A stretch of 64,000 bases of DNA from Streptomyces sp. BHT-5-2 (GTDB lineage: Bacteria; Actinomycetota; Actinomycetes; Streptomycetales; Streptomycetaceae). This document shows, in pieces, positions 23,668 to 32,834 of this stretch. The position numbers were made by a program, and so were the translations under genes. The DNA is taken from positions 1,054,001 to 1,118,000 of the forward strand of contig NZ_CP081497.1 in NCBI RefSeq assembly GCF_019774615.1, read 5' to 3'. Position 1 is the stretch's first letter; every line of letters begins with the position of its first letter. The notes below the pieces were generated by a model, which was given only the letters and a program-made list of their open reading frames with translations, was not told the DNA's origin and did not search any database.

Positions 23668-24012
23668 TCAACGGTGGCCGTCTTCCAACTCGGCGATAAC
23701 CAGAGCGATCACCGTGCCGGTGCAGAGCCAGTTTCGGTCCGGAGACGCCGGCCGCAGGTTCAGCTTCGCCGCGACCGTGCCGTTCCGGCTGGCCCCCGAT
23801 GTCACCTCCACCCCGATCTCTTCACGGCCGATGACGGATTCCTTGGGGTTCTTGTACTCGAGGGCGAACGTGCTGATGGCTGCGTTGATGATCGGCACAC
23901 CGTCGTCGTCCCGCCGGACCTTGCCGGGGATGGTGAAGTTGCCCGCCCCCAACATCCCGTCCACGCAGTTGCCGCTCACATCGATCGGAACACGTTCGAA
24001 AAAGAGTGTCAT
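23668..24012 (-). CDS. Small protein of unknown function (paralog of 23228-23593)
   Basis: A 114-residue protein with the same layout as the next gene: N-terminal strand MTLFFERVPIDVSG, a middle part GKVRRDDDGVPIINAAISTF, and the shared tail VIALVIAELEDGHR. The shared features D/N-KGRPIVD versus DDGVPIIN and the identical last nine residues show a tandem duplication. ATG 24012 has CAGGAG upstream. First gene of the leftward unit; the 630-bp gap upstream is shared with the divergent operon. Confidence 0.75.
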   Translation of the reverse strand: MTLFFERVPIDVSGNCVDGMLGAGNFTIPGKVRRDDDGVPIINAAISTFALEYKNPKESVIGREEIGVEVTSGASRNGTVAAKLNLRPASPDRNWLCTGTVIALVIAELEDGHR

Positions 24013-24644
24013 TGCTTCGTTCTCCTGTTCGGGTTGGTGTCGCGACTGTCCTGCGATGAGTCGAGGTCGCTCGCAAGCTGGCCACGGTCGGCCCCGCCGC
24101 CAGGGGGACTGCCGGTCTTGAGTTCGGCGCGCCTGTGCTGACGTCGAAGAGCCACGGGAAGACGCCGGCCCGATTGAGGCGGGGATGGCGACCTCCGCTC
24201 TCACGGACCGCGAACGCTGCGATGCCCCCGTCTCGTTGGACCAGTCTCAGGTGCGGATTTGCGAGCGAGCAAGAACCCGCCGAAGGGAAATTCGTGTGCG
24301 TTGGCCGAATTGCCACGCCCGGGGCCCGGGCGAACCGTTTGATCGTGGTTCTCCCATGGAAGTGTGAGTGACCCGAGGTGGCTTGTTCTCGTTTTCCGGG
24401 ATGATCGCCGGATTCGAGCCGTACTGCCGGGTCAAATATCCCCTGGTCGCGGTGCATTGACAACGCATCGGCGACGGGGGTATCGCGCGTTCGATGCCCA
24501 GTTGGCCGAGATGGGGGAGTGCCGTCGGACGGCTGGCCTGATGTGCATGAACGCGTATGAAGCATAAAACTTTTGCGCGTCACGGGATTTGGCCTCGGGT
24601 AGCGTCTCCTCCCATCCCAGCCGGACATGCGAGAGGGGACAGTC
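24013..24644. other. Divergent regulatory region of the glycan-like cluster
   Basis: About 630 bp with somewhat lower GC near its right side. No gene is convincing. It must hold the promoters for the small paralog pair (leftward) and the 369-residue gene (rightward). TTGACA occurs at 24457-24462 but without a well-spaced -10 that I would trust. Confidence 0.45.
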
Positions 24645-25754
24645 ATGGCCTTCATCATTGCCCAGGGATTACCGCTGCCGGTGAATCTCCAGCAGGGCGA
24701 GTACGGGTTCTTTCCGATCGATCTGCTGCTGACGCCGCACAGTGAGCCCATCAAGGGCGAGAAGCTTGTGCTCGCCGTCACACTGCCCGAAGGGGTCACC
24801 TTCCCCGACGACGGCAAGGTCTTCTACAACGCCCCGGGCGTGGTCCGGCACGAGCTGCACGTCCTGGACTACGACAAGGCCAACCGCTTGCTGCGGTTCG
24901 AGAACACCGTTCACCTCGACGACGGTTCGCCGGAGGCCGGCGGGTTCTACTCGGTCGGCGTCAGGGTGCTCGACGACGCGCGGCCCGGACTGGTCTGGGG
25001 CCAGGTCGAGATCGGCGCGAGCAAGGCTCCACTGCGCATCCAGATCACCGTCCCGCAGCCGACCGAAAACCTCATCGTCAACGGTGGGTTCGTCCACTAC
25101 GAGTGGAAGTCGGCGGAGGGCTGGTACGACAACAAGGGCACCGAGTACGCCAAGGACCTCCGGAAGATCGGCTCCTGGAAGGTGGGCCAGTACGAGGGCA
25201 AGGGTGCCTGGCACACCTCGGAGACCGGGGAGCCCGGGACCCTTGTCGATCTGCTCAAGGGCGACACGATCGGGAACTTCCCGCAGGACACGGAGTACCC
25301 CTTCGTCCCGCACGAGAACATCGTCGACATCGACGGGGCCAAGACCTGCGGGTTCATCAAGCAGACCGTCACGGTGAGCCCAGGCTCGTGGTACGAACTG
25401 TCCTTCTACACCGGCTACCACTTCCTGCGGACGCCGGTTTCCGCACCCACCTACCTCCGGGCCGAGGTCCTCGTGGGAGATCCCGCAGCCGAGGGCCCCA
25501 CCCTGGTCTGGGACGACTACGTCCAGTACTACACCGGGCAACAGGAAACCCCCGCCAAGGCGAAGCTCAACGCCCCTGGCTGGCGCAAGCGCCGGCTCCG
25601 CTTCCGGACGCCGGCCGGCGTCTACCAGGTGACGGTGCGGTTCGCCAACCCCGGACGCGCGGGCTTCGACCACGAGCTCAGCGCCGATCCGGACGGTGAC
25701 ACCGGCATGCTCCTCGCACACATCCGCCTCAGCCCCGCGCCGCCCGCTCCATAG
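24645..25754 (+). CDS. Unknown beta-rich protein, possible adhesin/carbohydrate-binding type
   Basis: A 369-residue protein not assigned to a family. Residues 1-145 look like an Ig-like domain (GEKLVLAVTLPEGVTFPD, VHLDDGSPEAGGFYSVGVRV). From about residue 150 a second domain starts NLIVNGGFVHYEW and ends with jelly-roll-like strands (SWYELSFYTGYHF, GVYQVTVRFANPG), reminiscent of DUF642-like or carbohydrate-binding modules. No signal peptide or anchor is visible. ATG 24645 has GAGAGGGG upstream. First gene of the rightward operon before three glycan-assembly genes; it may recognise or be decorated by that glycan. This is inference. Confidence 0.75.
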   Translation: MAFIIAQGLPLPVNLQQGEYGFFPIDLLLTPHSEPIKGEKLVLAVTLPEGVTFPDDGKVFYNAPGVVRHELHVLDYDKANRLLRFENTVHLDDGSPEAGGFYSVGVRVLDDARPGLVWGQVEIGASKAPLRIQITVPQPTENLIVNGGFVHYEWKSAEGWYDNKGTEYAKDLRKIGSWKVGQYEGKGAWHTSETGEPGTLVDLLKGDTIGNFPQDTEYPFVPHENIVDIDGAKTCGFIKQTVTVSPGSWYELSFYTGYHFLRTPVSAPTYLRAEVLVGDPAAEGPTLVWDDYVQYYTGQQETPAKAKLNAPGWRKRRLRFRTPAGVYQVTVRFANPGRAGFDHELSADPDGDTGMLLAHIRLSPAPPAP

Positions 25755-25900
25755 ACCTGGGCGCCCGGAGCCGGTGGTCTCGTCCGTCACGTCGGCACGT
25801 GTACGGCGGGACCGCCGGCTCCGATGCGATCCGCCAGAGTCCCTCGGCCCCACGCAGGACCGCAAGAGCACCCAGGCATGGCAAGAAGGAGACCTCAGTA

Positions 25901-26713
25901 GTGCAAGCGCCCCAGGTGGCAGGCATAGACGTTCCGGTCCCGATACCGGCAACCGCTTCCGATCCGGCCGTCGGCTCCTGTGACCTCGAACTCCTCATCC
26001 CCGCCTACAACGAGGAAAACCGCCTGGCCCCCACCGTGCAGGCCCTCTCCGAGCATCTGCGCGGCCTGCCGCTGACCGCCGCGCTGCGCGTCATCGACAA
26101 CGGCAGCAGCGACCGCACCGCCGAGTGCGTGGACCGCCTCTCCGCCGCCGGCATCCCCGTCACCGTCACCGGCTGTTCCCGGCGCGGCAAGGGAGCAGCC
26201 GTCTCCCGAGGCATGATCACAACCCGGGCGACCCGATGGGTCGGCTTCTGCGACGCCGACCTGGCCACGCCCGCCACCGCCCTCGACGACGCGCTCGCCC
26301 TCCTACGAGACGGCTGGCAGGTCGTGCTCGGCTCGCGCCGCTGTCACGGGGCACGCATACCGGTGCCGCAGTCCGCTCTCCGACGGCTTGGCGGCGCCGG
26401 CTTCCGGTTGCTGACCCGACGGCTCTGCGGCCCCGTCGCAGACACCCAGTGCGGATTCAAGTTCTTCCAGGCACCGGCCGCGCGCCGGCTCTTCGCCGAC
26501 GTCACCGCCACCGGCTTCGCCTTCGACCTCGAAGTGATCGCGCGAGCCAGGGCCCGTCAGCTCAGCCTGACCGAGTTCCCCGTCATGTGGAACGACCAAC
26601 AGGGTTCCACCTTCCGTCCGTTCGCAGACGGCCGACGGGTGGCCGCAGAGCTGTGGCGGCTGCACCGCACACTGCCCCGTATCCCCTCCCGCCTGTCCGA
26701 GGGAGCAGGATGA
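25901..26713 (+). CDS. GT2 glycosyltransferase (dolichyl-phosphate mannose synthase-like)
   Basis: A 270-residue family 2 glycosyltransferase. The opening is LELLIPAYNEENRLAPTV (about residues 29-46), the first Asp pair region is RVIDNGSSDRT, the metal-binding DxD-like motif is GFCDADLATP, and the DPM1-like block is DTQCGFKFF. No membrane segment, so it acts at the cytosolic face, probably transferring a sugar to polyprenyl phosphate. GTG 25901 has AAGGAG 9 nt upstream. Its stop overlaps the next start by 4 nt. The product, polyprenyl-P-sugar, would be the donor for the membrane GT fused in the next gene. Confidence 0.9.
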   Translation: MQAPQVAGIDVPVPIPATASDPAVGSCDLELLIPAYNEENRLAPTVQALSEHLRGLPLTAALRVIDNGSSDRTAECVDRLSAAGIPVTVTGCSRRGKGAAVSRGMITTRATRWVGFCDADLATPATALDDALALLRDGWQVVLGSRRCHGARIPVPQSALRRLGGAGFRLLTRRLCGPVADTQCGFKFFQAPAARRLFADVTATGFAFDLEVIARARARQLSLTEFPVMWNDQQGSTFRPFADGRRVAAELWRLHRTLPRIPSRLSEGAG

Positions 26714-29700
26714 GCCAGGACGATGCGTCAGCCGAGGCCGGTGACTGGCGAGGCCGCCACGTGGTGGTGTGCAACTGGCGGGACGGCCGCCACCCCCAGG
26801 CCGGCGGCGCCGAACTGTACTGCGAGGAGACCGCCCGTGAGCTGCGCAGGGCCGGTGCACAGGTCACCTTCCTGACCGCCCGCCCGCGCGGCACGGCCCG
26901 CCGTGAGCACACCGACCACGGCGCCGTGGTGCGCGGCGGCGGCCGGTCCACCGTCTACCTCTTCGTGCTGCTGTGGCTGTTGCGGCACCGCCGCTCGGTG
27001 GACGGCGTGATCGACTCCCAGAACGGCATCCCCTTCTTCACCCCACTGGTCGTTCCGCGCCGCACCCCCGTGGTGCTCCTCATCCACCACGTCCACCAGG
27101 GCCAGTTCGCCCTGTGGTTCCCACCGCCCCTGGCAGCCCTCGGACGCTGGCTGGAGAACCGGGGCAGCGGTCTGGTGTACGGCCGCCGGGCGATCTGCGC
27201 GGTCTCGCCCTCCACCCGGACCGAGGTCCGCGGGCGTCTTGCGCTGCGTGGACCGGTGCACTTCGCACCGGCGGGCCTGACCCCCGATTCCGTTGCCACC
27301 GGGGTGACTTCGGCCAGCACAGCAACGCCGCCCAGGCAGCGTGCCACCAGACCACGCATCGTGTGTGTCGGCCGGCTCGTCCGGCAGAAGCGCGTCGACT
27401 GCCTGGTCAGGGCCATGTTCGCACTGCGCCGCGAGGTACCGGACGCGGAACTGCACATCGTCGGCGACGGCGAGGTCTACGACGGGCTGCGCGCTCTCGT
27501 CGACGACCTCGGCCTCGACAACACGGTCGTCCTGCACGGCCGGGTTGCGGCGGAGGACCGGGATGCACTGGTCGAGTCCGCATGGATCACCGCGTCCGCC
27601 TCACGCGCCGAGGGATGGGGCCTGTCCGTGATGGAGGCCGCGGCGGCCGGCATCCCCGCCGTGGCCTTCGATGTCCCGGGACTGCGCGACACGATCCGGC
27701 ACGGCGTCACCGGCTGGCTCCTGGAACCCGAAGCGGACCTCGCGGCCGGCCTCGCCAAGGCACTGCGAGCCGTCGAGACCCCGCAAGAGGCCGCTCGCTG
27801 GGAGGCGGACTGCCGAGCCTGGGCGGCCCGATTCACCTGGACGGCCACCGGCGGCCACCTCCTCGCAGTGCTGACCGCCGAAGAACACCGGCTGCACTGC
27901 AGGACCCGAACCGACCGCCGCACCGTCACCGACACCTGCACACTGGTCAGCGCACCCGCCGCACTGCTCCGGCGCGCGGAACCCGGTGCGCTGCGCGCCA
28001 CCGACCTGGTGGACACCACCGGTCCCGACCCCGGCCTGCTCCTGCTCGGCGCGGACGAGCGGGACGCCGAACGCATCCTGCAGCGCATCGGACTGGATCC
28101 GCACGACCCCCGCATCTCGATACGCCTCGCCAGGCACGGCGACATCCTCGGATGGCCCGCCCACCCGCCGCCCCGACGGCAAGAACCACAGCGACTCCGA
28201 GCCACGGATCAGCCCCCGGGTCGGTCGGCTCCTCGAACCGCCCCGCCCTGGCTTCCCACTTCCTTCCGCGCTCCCTGCACGCTCTTCGCCCTCTTCGTCG
28301 TCGCACTGGCACTCCGGCTGACCTTCATCCAGCGTTCCTACGACGTCTTCGTCGACGAGGTCTACTACACCGTCATCAGCCACAACCTCGCCGACGGCCA
28401 CGGCCCGACGTTCGACGGGCAGTTCTTCGCTCTCCACCCACCCGCCGTCTTCGCACTGCTGGCAGCCGTCATGAGGATCACCGGCCTGGGCTCCGCCGAC
28501 CTGCTCCACCTGGTACTCCAGCTCCGACCGGTGCTCGCCGTGGTCGGCTCGCTGGCCGTGGTCGCGGTGACCGTGCTGCTGCGCCGCGCCGTCCGGTGGC
28601 CCATCGCACTGACCGCCGGCCTCTTCCTGGCGCTGGACCCGTTCCTCAACCGCTTCGACAGCCGGGTGCTCCTGGAAGCGCCGGCCGTCGCGGCCGCCGC
28701 GCTCGGCTGGCTGACCCTCGCTCGCAGGCCCGCAACCCCACGAGGCCGCATCGCCGCGGGCGCGGTCGCAGGGCTGCTCTTCGCCGCGGCCGTCACCTCC
28801 AAAGAGCCGTACGCCCTGGAGACGTTCGTACCCGTGACGATGCTGGCGTGGTTCGGACACCCTTCGGTCCGGAGCATGCGACTGACCGCGGCCGTCGTCA
28901 CCCTCGCCGGCTACGCGGTCTACCTCGCCTCGACGGTGGCCGCCGGAGCCTGGCCCGCATGGTGGGCGCAGAAGACCGACGGCATCGCCCGCGCCCTCGG
29001 CATCAAACAGATCAGCGGCTTCAACAGCAATGACGGCTCGGTGAGCTTCACCGCACGACTGCTCGCCCAACTCGGCCAGTTCGCCGTCCCCTACGCGCTG
29101 ATCGCCTTCGGCTCGGCGGCCACCGTATGGCTGCTGTGGCTGAGACTCCGGCGACCCATGCGCCTCGCCGGCCCGCCAGGACGGACACCGGTGATCGCCT
29201 GGGCCGTGTGCACCCTGCTGCATCTGGCATACGCGATAGCCGTCGGCACCCTGGAAGAGCAGATGTTCTACCCCCTGGTCGTCACGAGTACAGCCGCACT
29301 CGCCCTCACCGCCGACCTCGCCCTTCCCCTCCGCCCCTCCACCTCCACACTGCCCCGACGCCGCGAACGTCCCCAGCGCCGCCACCGTTTTCGACGCACC
29401 GCGCCGGGCAGGGCCCTCACCGCGCTCGCCGCCGTCGCGCTCACCGTCGACGCCCTCGTATGGGTACGCGTCCACACCAGGCACGACGACGCTTTCCGAC
29501 GCACCTTGGCCTGGGTCCGTACGCACCTCCCGCACGACAGCGTCATCGCGGCACAGGAGGAAACCGCCGACTTCCTGCTGCCCGGCACCCGCCTGGACGC
29601 CTGGCGGTCACCGGCGGACCTGGCACGAGTACACGCCGACTACGTCGTGCTCTCCACCGAGTTGCAAACACAGGGATACGGGCGGTTGGGACGACGATTG

Positions 29701-29829
29701 GCCGGCCAGTTGGAGCGGCACGCACGACTCCTCCACCGCGAACCGGGGCGGACCGCCGGCGAGCTGCGCGTTTACGACGTACGCCGACTGGCCGCCGTGC
29801 AGGGGAACGAGAAGGCGGACGAACGGTGA
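26710..29829 (+). CDS. Fusion of GT4 glycosyltransferase and ArnT/PMT-like membrane glycosyltransferase
   Basis: A 1,039-residue two-part protein. Residues ~15-390 are a GT4 glycosyltransferase: GGAELYCEETARELR, the donor site VCVGRLVRQKRVD, and EGWGLSVMEAAAAG. A linker of ~120 residues follows, including LLLLGADERDAERIL. From ~520 there are about ten membrane helices with the GT-C signature DVFVDEVYY (acidic pair near 548) and SKEPYALETF, as in ArnT/dolichyl-P-mannose-dependent mannosyltransferases. ATG 26710 overlaps the GT2 stop. GT4 cytosolic and GT-C lipid-donor enzymes are normally separate; the fusion implies consecutive sugar additions at the membrane. Confidence 0.88.
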   Translation: MSQDDASAEAGDWRGRHVVVCNWRDGRHPQAGGAELYCEETARELRRAGAQVTFLTARPRGTARREHTDHGAVVRGGGRSTVYLFVLLWLLRHRRSVDGVIDSQNGIPFFTPLVVPRRTPVVLLIHHVHQGQFALWFPPPLAALGRWLENRGSGLVYGRRAICAVSPSTRTEVRGRLALRGPVHFAPAGLTPDSVATGVTSASTATPPRQRATRPRIVCVGRLVRQKRVDCLVRAMFALRREVPDAELHIVGDGEVYDGLRALVDDLGLDNTVVLHGRVAAEDRDALVESAWITASASRAEGWGLSVMEAAAAGIPAVAFDVPGLRDTIRHGVTGWLLEPEADLAAGLAKALRAVETPQEAARWEADCRAWAARFTWTATGGHLLAVLTAEEHRLHCRTRTDRRTVTDTCTLVSAPAALLRRAEPGALRATDLVDTTGPDPGLLLLGADERDAERILQRIGLDPHDPRISIRLARHGDILGWPAHPPPRRQEPQRLRATDQPPGRSAPRTAPPWLPTSFRAPCTLFALFVVALALRLTFIQRSYDVFVDEVYYTVISHNLADGHGPTFDGQFFALHPPAVFALLAAVMRITGLGSADLLHLVLQLRPVLAVVGSLAVVAVTVLLRRAVRWPIALTAGLFLALDPFLNRFDSRVLLEAPAVAAAALGWLTLARRPATPRGRIAAGAVAGLLFAAAVTSKEPYALETFVPVTMLAWFGHPSVRSMRLTAAVVTLAGYAVYLASTVAAGAWPAWWAQKTDGIARALGIKQISGFNSNDGSVSFTARLLAQLGQFAVPYALIAFGSAATVWLLWLRLRRPMRLAGPPGRTPVIAWAVCTLLHLAYAIAVGTLEEQMFYPLVVTSTAALALTADLALPLRPSTSTLPRRRERPQRRHRFRRTAPGRALTALAAVALTVDALVWVRVHTRHDDAFRRTLAWVRTHLPHDSVIAAQEETADFLLPGTRLDAWRSPADLARVHADYVVLSTELQTQGYGRLGRRLAGQLERHARLLHREPGRTAGELRVYDVRRLAAVQGNEKADER

Positions 29830-32564
29830 CCGTGCCACTCTCCCGCCGATCGCCCGCGCCCACTGCCTCCGGCCCGACACCCGCGCCCTCGCCGTCCCCG
29901 ACCGAAGGGACCGCGGTCCGCGGCGCCGGCCTGCTCACCCTCTCCGCCGTACTGGTGGGGGTGAGCAACTACGGCCTCTCACTCTTCCTGGTCCGCCTGC
30001 TGCCCCCGGCCGAGTTCACGGTCTACTCCTCCGTCTCCTCGGTGCTGCTCAGCGTCGGGACGCTCGCCGGCGCCACCGTGCCCTGGGTGCTCGCCCGCGA
30101 GGTGGCGATCACCGCGCCGGGCAGCGTACGGCGGCGACTGGCGTTGCGTTCCTGCCTGTTGCTGGCGCTCGGACTGTCACTGCTGTGCGCCGCAGCGGCC
30201 TGCGGGGCCGTCGCCTCCTACGCCGGGCCGGGCCCGCTGGCCGGACTCTCCGCGGCATGTGTGACGGTTTGGCTCAACTCGGTCGGCGCCGGACACCTCC
30301 AGGGGAGCCGCCGCTTCGTCGGGCTGGCCCTGCTGCGCGTGGCCGAAATGGTCGTACGGATCGCTGTGACCATGGGTGCGGTGCTGGCCGGCTGGGGCAG
30401 CGGCGGCGCCATCGGCGCGTTCGCCGTCGGCGCGGCGGTCACCTCGGCCGCCGGACTCACCGCTGTCGCACGGCAGGAGACGACAGGACAGCGGCGAGAA
30501 GGAACAGAAAGCCGGCACGAGGAGCGGCAGCAGCAGAGGAAGGGGAAGAGGAAGGGGAAGAGGAAGGAGAAAGGGGAGAAGAAGGAGCAGGCGAGCCAGG
30601 ACGATCAATCGCCATACGACGACCGCCTTTGGCGCCGCGCTCTGCCCATCGGCGGCATCCAGGTCCTGACCTGCCTTCTCTTCACCCTCGATGTGCTGGT
30701 CGCCGCGGCGGTGCGGGACGGCTCCGCCGAACTGGCGCCCTACCAGGCACTGCTCGTCCTCGCCCGGATACCGCTCTTCCTCTCCACCGCCCTGGCCACG
30801 GTCGTCTTTCCCCGCCTGGCCGCAACCAACATGTCGGCCAAGAACCGCCACATCGTTGCGGGCTTCCGGGAAGCCGTCCGGGTGCACTGGATCAGCGGGG
30901 TCGTGGTAACCGCAACCGTCGCCACCTGCCCGGGACCCCTGCTCGCCCTCGTCCTGCCCCGGCACTACGCCTCCTCGGCCGGGCTGCTGCCGCCGCTCGC
31001 CCTCGCCGGCTTCGCAAGCGCCACCACGGTCCTGATGACCACCGTCTTCCAGGCATGGGGCCCGGCTCGTACGGTCACCGTCACGCTGGCAGCCGCCGGG
31101 CTGGCCGGCGGCGCCCTCTACGCCGCCCTGGCCGCCAACCTCCAGGCCCTTGCCTGGGCTTCGGCCGGTGTCACAGGCACCGTCGCCGTCACCGCAACCT
31201 CGCTCGCACGCCGCCGGCTCGTCGGGCTCGGCCCACTCTCCGGGGCCCTCGCCCCACTCACCGCAGGCGCCGCAATCACCACCGTGTTGCTGGCGCTCCG
31301 CGCCCACCCCGCACTGTGGGCCGCAGCCGCACTGACCACCGTGAGCTGCGCCGCCTGCGCCGCCTGCGCCGCCCGGCCGCGTCGGCGCCGCCCGGGCCCC
31401 TATCGCGTACTCCACCTGGGCTTCGAGGATCCCCAGCAGCCAGGCGCCGGCGGCGGCGCACTGCGCACCCACGAGGTCAACCGGCGACTGGCCGCACGCG
31501 GAGTCGAGATCACCGTTGTCTGCGCACCCTGGCCAGGTTGCTCCGCAACGGTGCGCGACGGGGTCCGCTACCTGCCCCTGCCCGCCCACCTCGGCCCGCT
31601 CGTCCACCGCCGCTTCGTGCCCCAACTCGCCTACTACGCAGCGGTCGTCACGACACTGGGGCGCCTGACCCACCGATACGATCCGGACCTCGTCGTAGAG
31701 GAGTTCGGCGTCCCGTTCTCGTCCGTCTGCATCCCGTACCTCACCCGCCGACCCGTCGTCGGTGTGGTGCAGGCGCTGGCCGCGGAGGCCAAGGCCCGCG
31801 AGTACGGGCTGCCGTTCGACGCCGTCGAACGGCGCGGGATCGCCTCGCACAGCTCGCTCATCGCGGTCAGCGACGGCCTGGGCGCCGAACTGCGCCACCG
31901 CAACACCACCGCAACCGTCACGGTGATCCCCAACGGACTCGATCCGGCAGCCTTCACCCGCCGCACCATTGTGCGCGGGGACCACTTGCTCTTCCTCGGC
32001 CGACTGGAGATGGCCTCGAAGGGGCTGGACCTCCTGCTGCACGCCTATGCCAAAGCCGCCCCCGCCGTCCCCGGCGACCTCCACATCGCTGGCGACGGCC
32101 CGCACGCCCAACGTGCCCGTACCCTCGCCGACGAACTGGGCATCGCCGCCCGCGTCCACTGGCTCGGCCGGATCGAAGGCGCGGACCGTTTCGACCTCCT
32201 CGCCTCGTCCCGTCTGCTCTGCATGCCCAGCCGCTACGAAACCTTCGGCATGGTCGCCGCCGAATCCCTGGCGACCGGCACACCGGTGCTCGCCTTCGAC
32301 ATCCCGCACCTGCGCGACCTGGTCACCGACGATGTCGGCGTCCGCGTCCCACCCGCCGACGTCGACGCCTACGCAACCGCCCTGACCGCCCTGGCGAACG
32401 ACCCGTCCCGCTGCACGTCCCTGGGTGCCAACGGCCCCGCCCGCGTACGCCACTTGGACTGGGACAAGACCGCCACCGCCCAACTCAAGGCATACCGAAC
32501 AGCTTCCGCACTGCCTCACGCCACGGACGACGAACCGACCAACCGGCACCGAGACAGGGCCTGA
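29826..32564 (+). CDS. Fusion of Wzx-like flippase and GT4 glycosyltransferase
   Basis: A 912-residue protein. Residues ~35-510 form a polysaccharide-flippase (MATE/Wzx-like) membrane domain with about 12 helices: GAGLLTLSAVLVGVSNYGLSL first. In the middle a hydrophilic insert (residues ~219-258), very Lys/Arg/Glu-rich (KGKRKGKRKEKGEKKEQ), separates the two halves. Residues ~520-900 are a GT4 glycosyltransferase: GGGALRTHEVNRRL, LLFLGRLEMASKGLDLLL and SRYETFGMVAAESLATG. GTG 29826 overlaps the upstream stop. Such a fusion would couple addition of a sugar to export of the lipid-linked glycan. Confidence 0.88.
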   Translation: MTVPLSRRSPAPTASGPTPAPSPSPTEGTAVRGAGLLTLSAVLVGVSNYGLSLFLVRLLPPAEFTVYSSVSSVLLSVGTLAGATVPWVLAREVAITAPGSVRRRLALRSCLLLALGLSLLCAAAACGAVASYAGPGPLAGLSAACVTVWLNSVGAGHLQGSRRFVGLALLRVAEMVVRIAVTMGAVLAGWGSGGAIGAFAVGAAVTSAAGLTAVARQETTGQRREGTESRHEERQQQRKGKRKGKRKEKGEKKEQASQDDQSPYDDRLWRRALPIGGIQVLTCLLFTLDVLVAAAVRDGSAELAPYQALLVLARIPLFLSTALATVVFPRLAATNMSAKNRHIVAGFREAVRVHWISGVVVTATVATCPGPLLALVLPRHYASSAGLLPPLALAGFASATTVLMTTVFQAWGPARTVTVTLAAAGLAGGALYAALAANLQALAWASAGVTGTVAVTATSLARRRLVGLGPLSGALAPLTAGAAITTVLLALRAHPALWAAAALTTVSCAACAACAARPRRRRPGPYRVLHLGFEDPQQPGAGGGALRTHEVNRRLAARGVEITVVCAPWPGCSATVRDGVRYLPLPAHLGPLVHRRFVPQLAYYAAVVTTLGRLTHRYDPDLVVEEFGVPFSSVCIPYLTRRPVVGVVQALAAEAKAREYGLPFDAVERRGIASHSSLIAVSDGLGAELRHRNTTATVTVIPNGLDPAAFTRRTIVRGDHLLFLGRLEMASKGLDLLLHAYAKAAPAVPGDLHIAGDGPHAQRARTLADELGIAARVHWLGRIEGADRFDLLASSRLLCMPSRYETFGMVAAESLATGTPVLAFDIPHLRDLVTDDVGVRVPPADVDAYATALTALANDPSRCTSLGANGPARVRHLDWDKTATAQLKAYRTASALPHATDDEPTNRHRDRA
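30524..30592 (+). repeat. Polypurine tract encoding the Lys-rich insert
   Basis: An almost pure purine run on the plus strand with degenerate repeats of AGGGGAAGAGGAAGG encodes the Lys/Gly/Arg insert of the flippase domain. It lies within the reading frame. Such tracts can expand or contract by slippage. Confidence 0.85.
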
Positions 32565-32834
32565 CCACGGCGTCACCCGTCACCCGTCATGAGGATTCCA
32601 GGTGAAGAGAACACTCTTGTCGGAGGGAAATCTGCTGACCTTATCCATTTACTGCGCCGATACCCTGAGGCCGCCGAGAGTGCGAGTTATCCGATAAGCG
32701 AGACGTATCCAGGTCGCGGCAGTCGTGAAAACCAGCGTGTCACCGAGGAGTTGCGACATCTTCCGCATTAGTTTTCATAGCCGTACGAAGTCGATCAACT
32801 TCTGATCGCTTCCGTTCGACCTACCGGAGATGAA

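Noticed and set aside
30177..32576. A 799-codon frame antisense to the flippase-GT4 fusion
   Set aside because: Shadow frame, Gly/Gln-rich without motifs; the plus-strand protein has clear GT4 motifs.
32589..32771. A 60-codon frame before the secreted protein
   Set aside because: No coding bias or ribosome site; region more likely holds the promoter.
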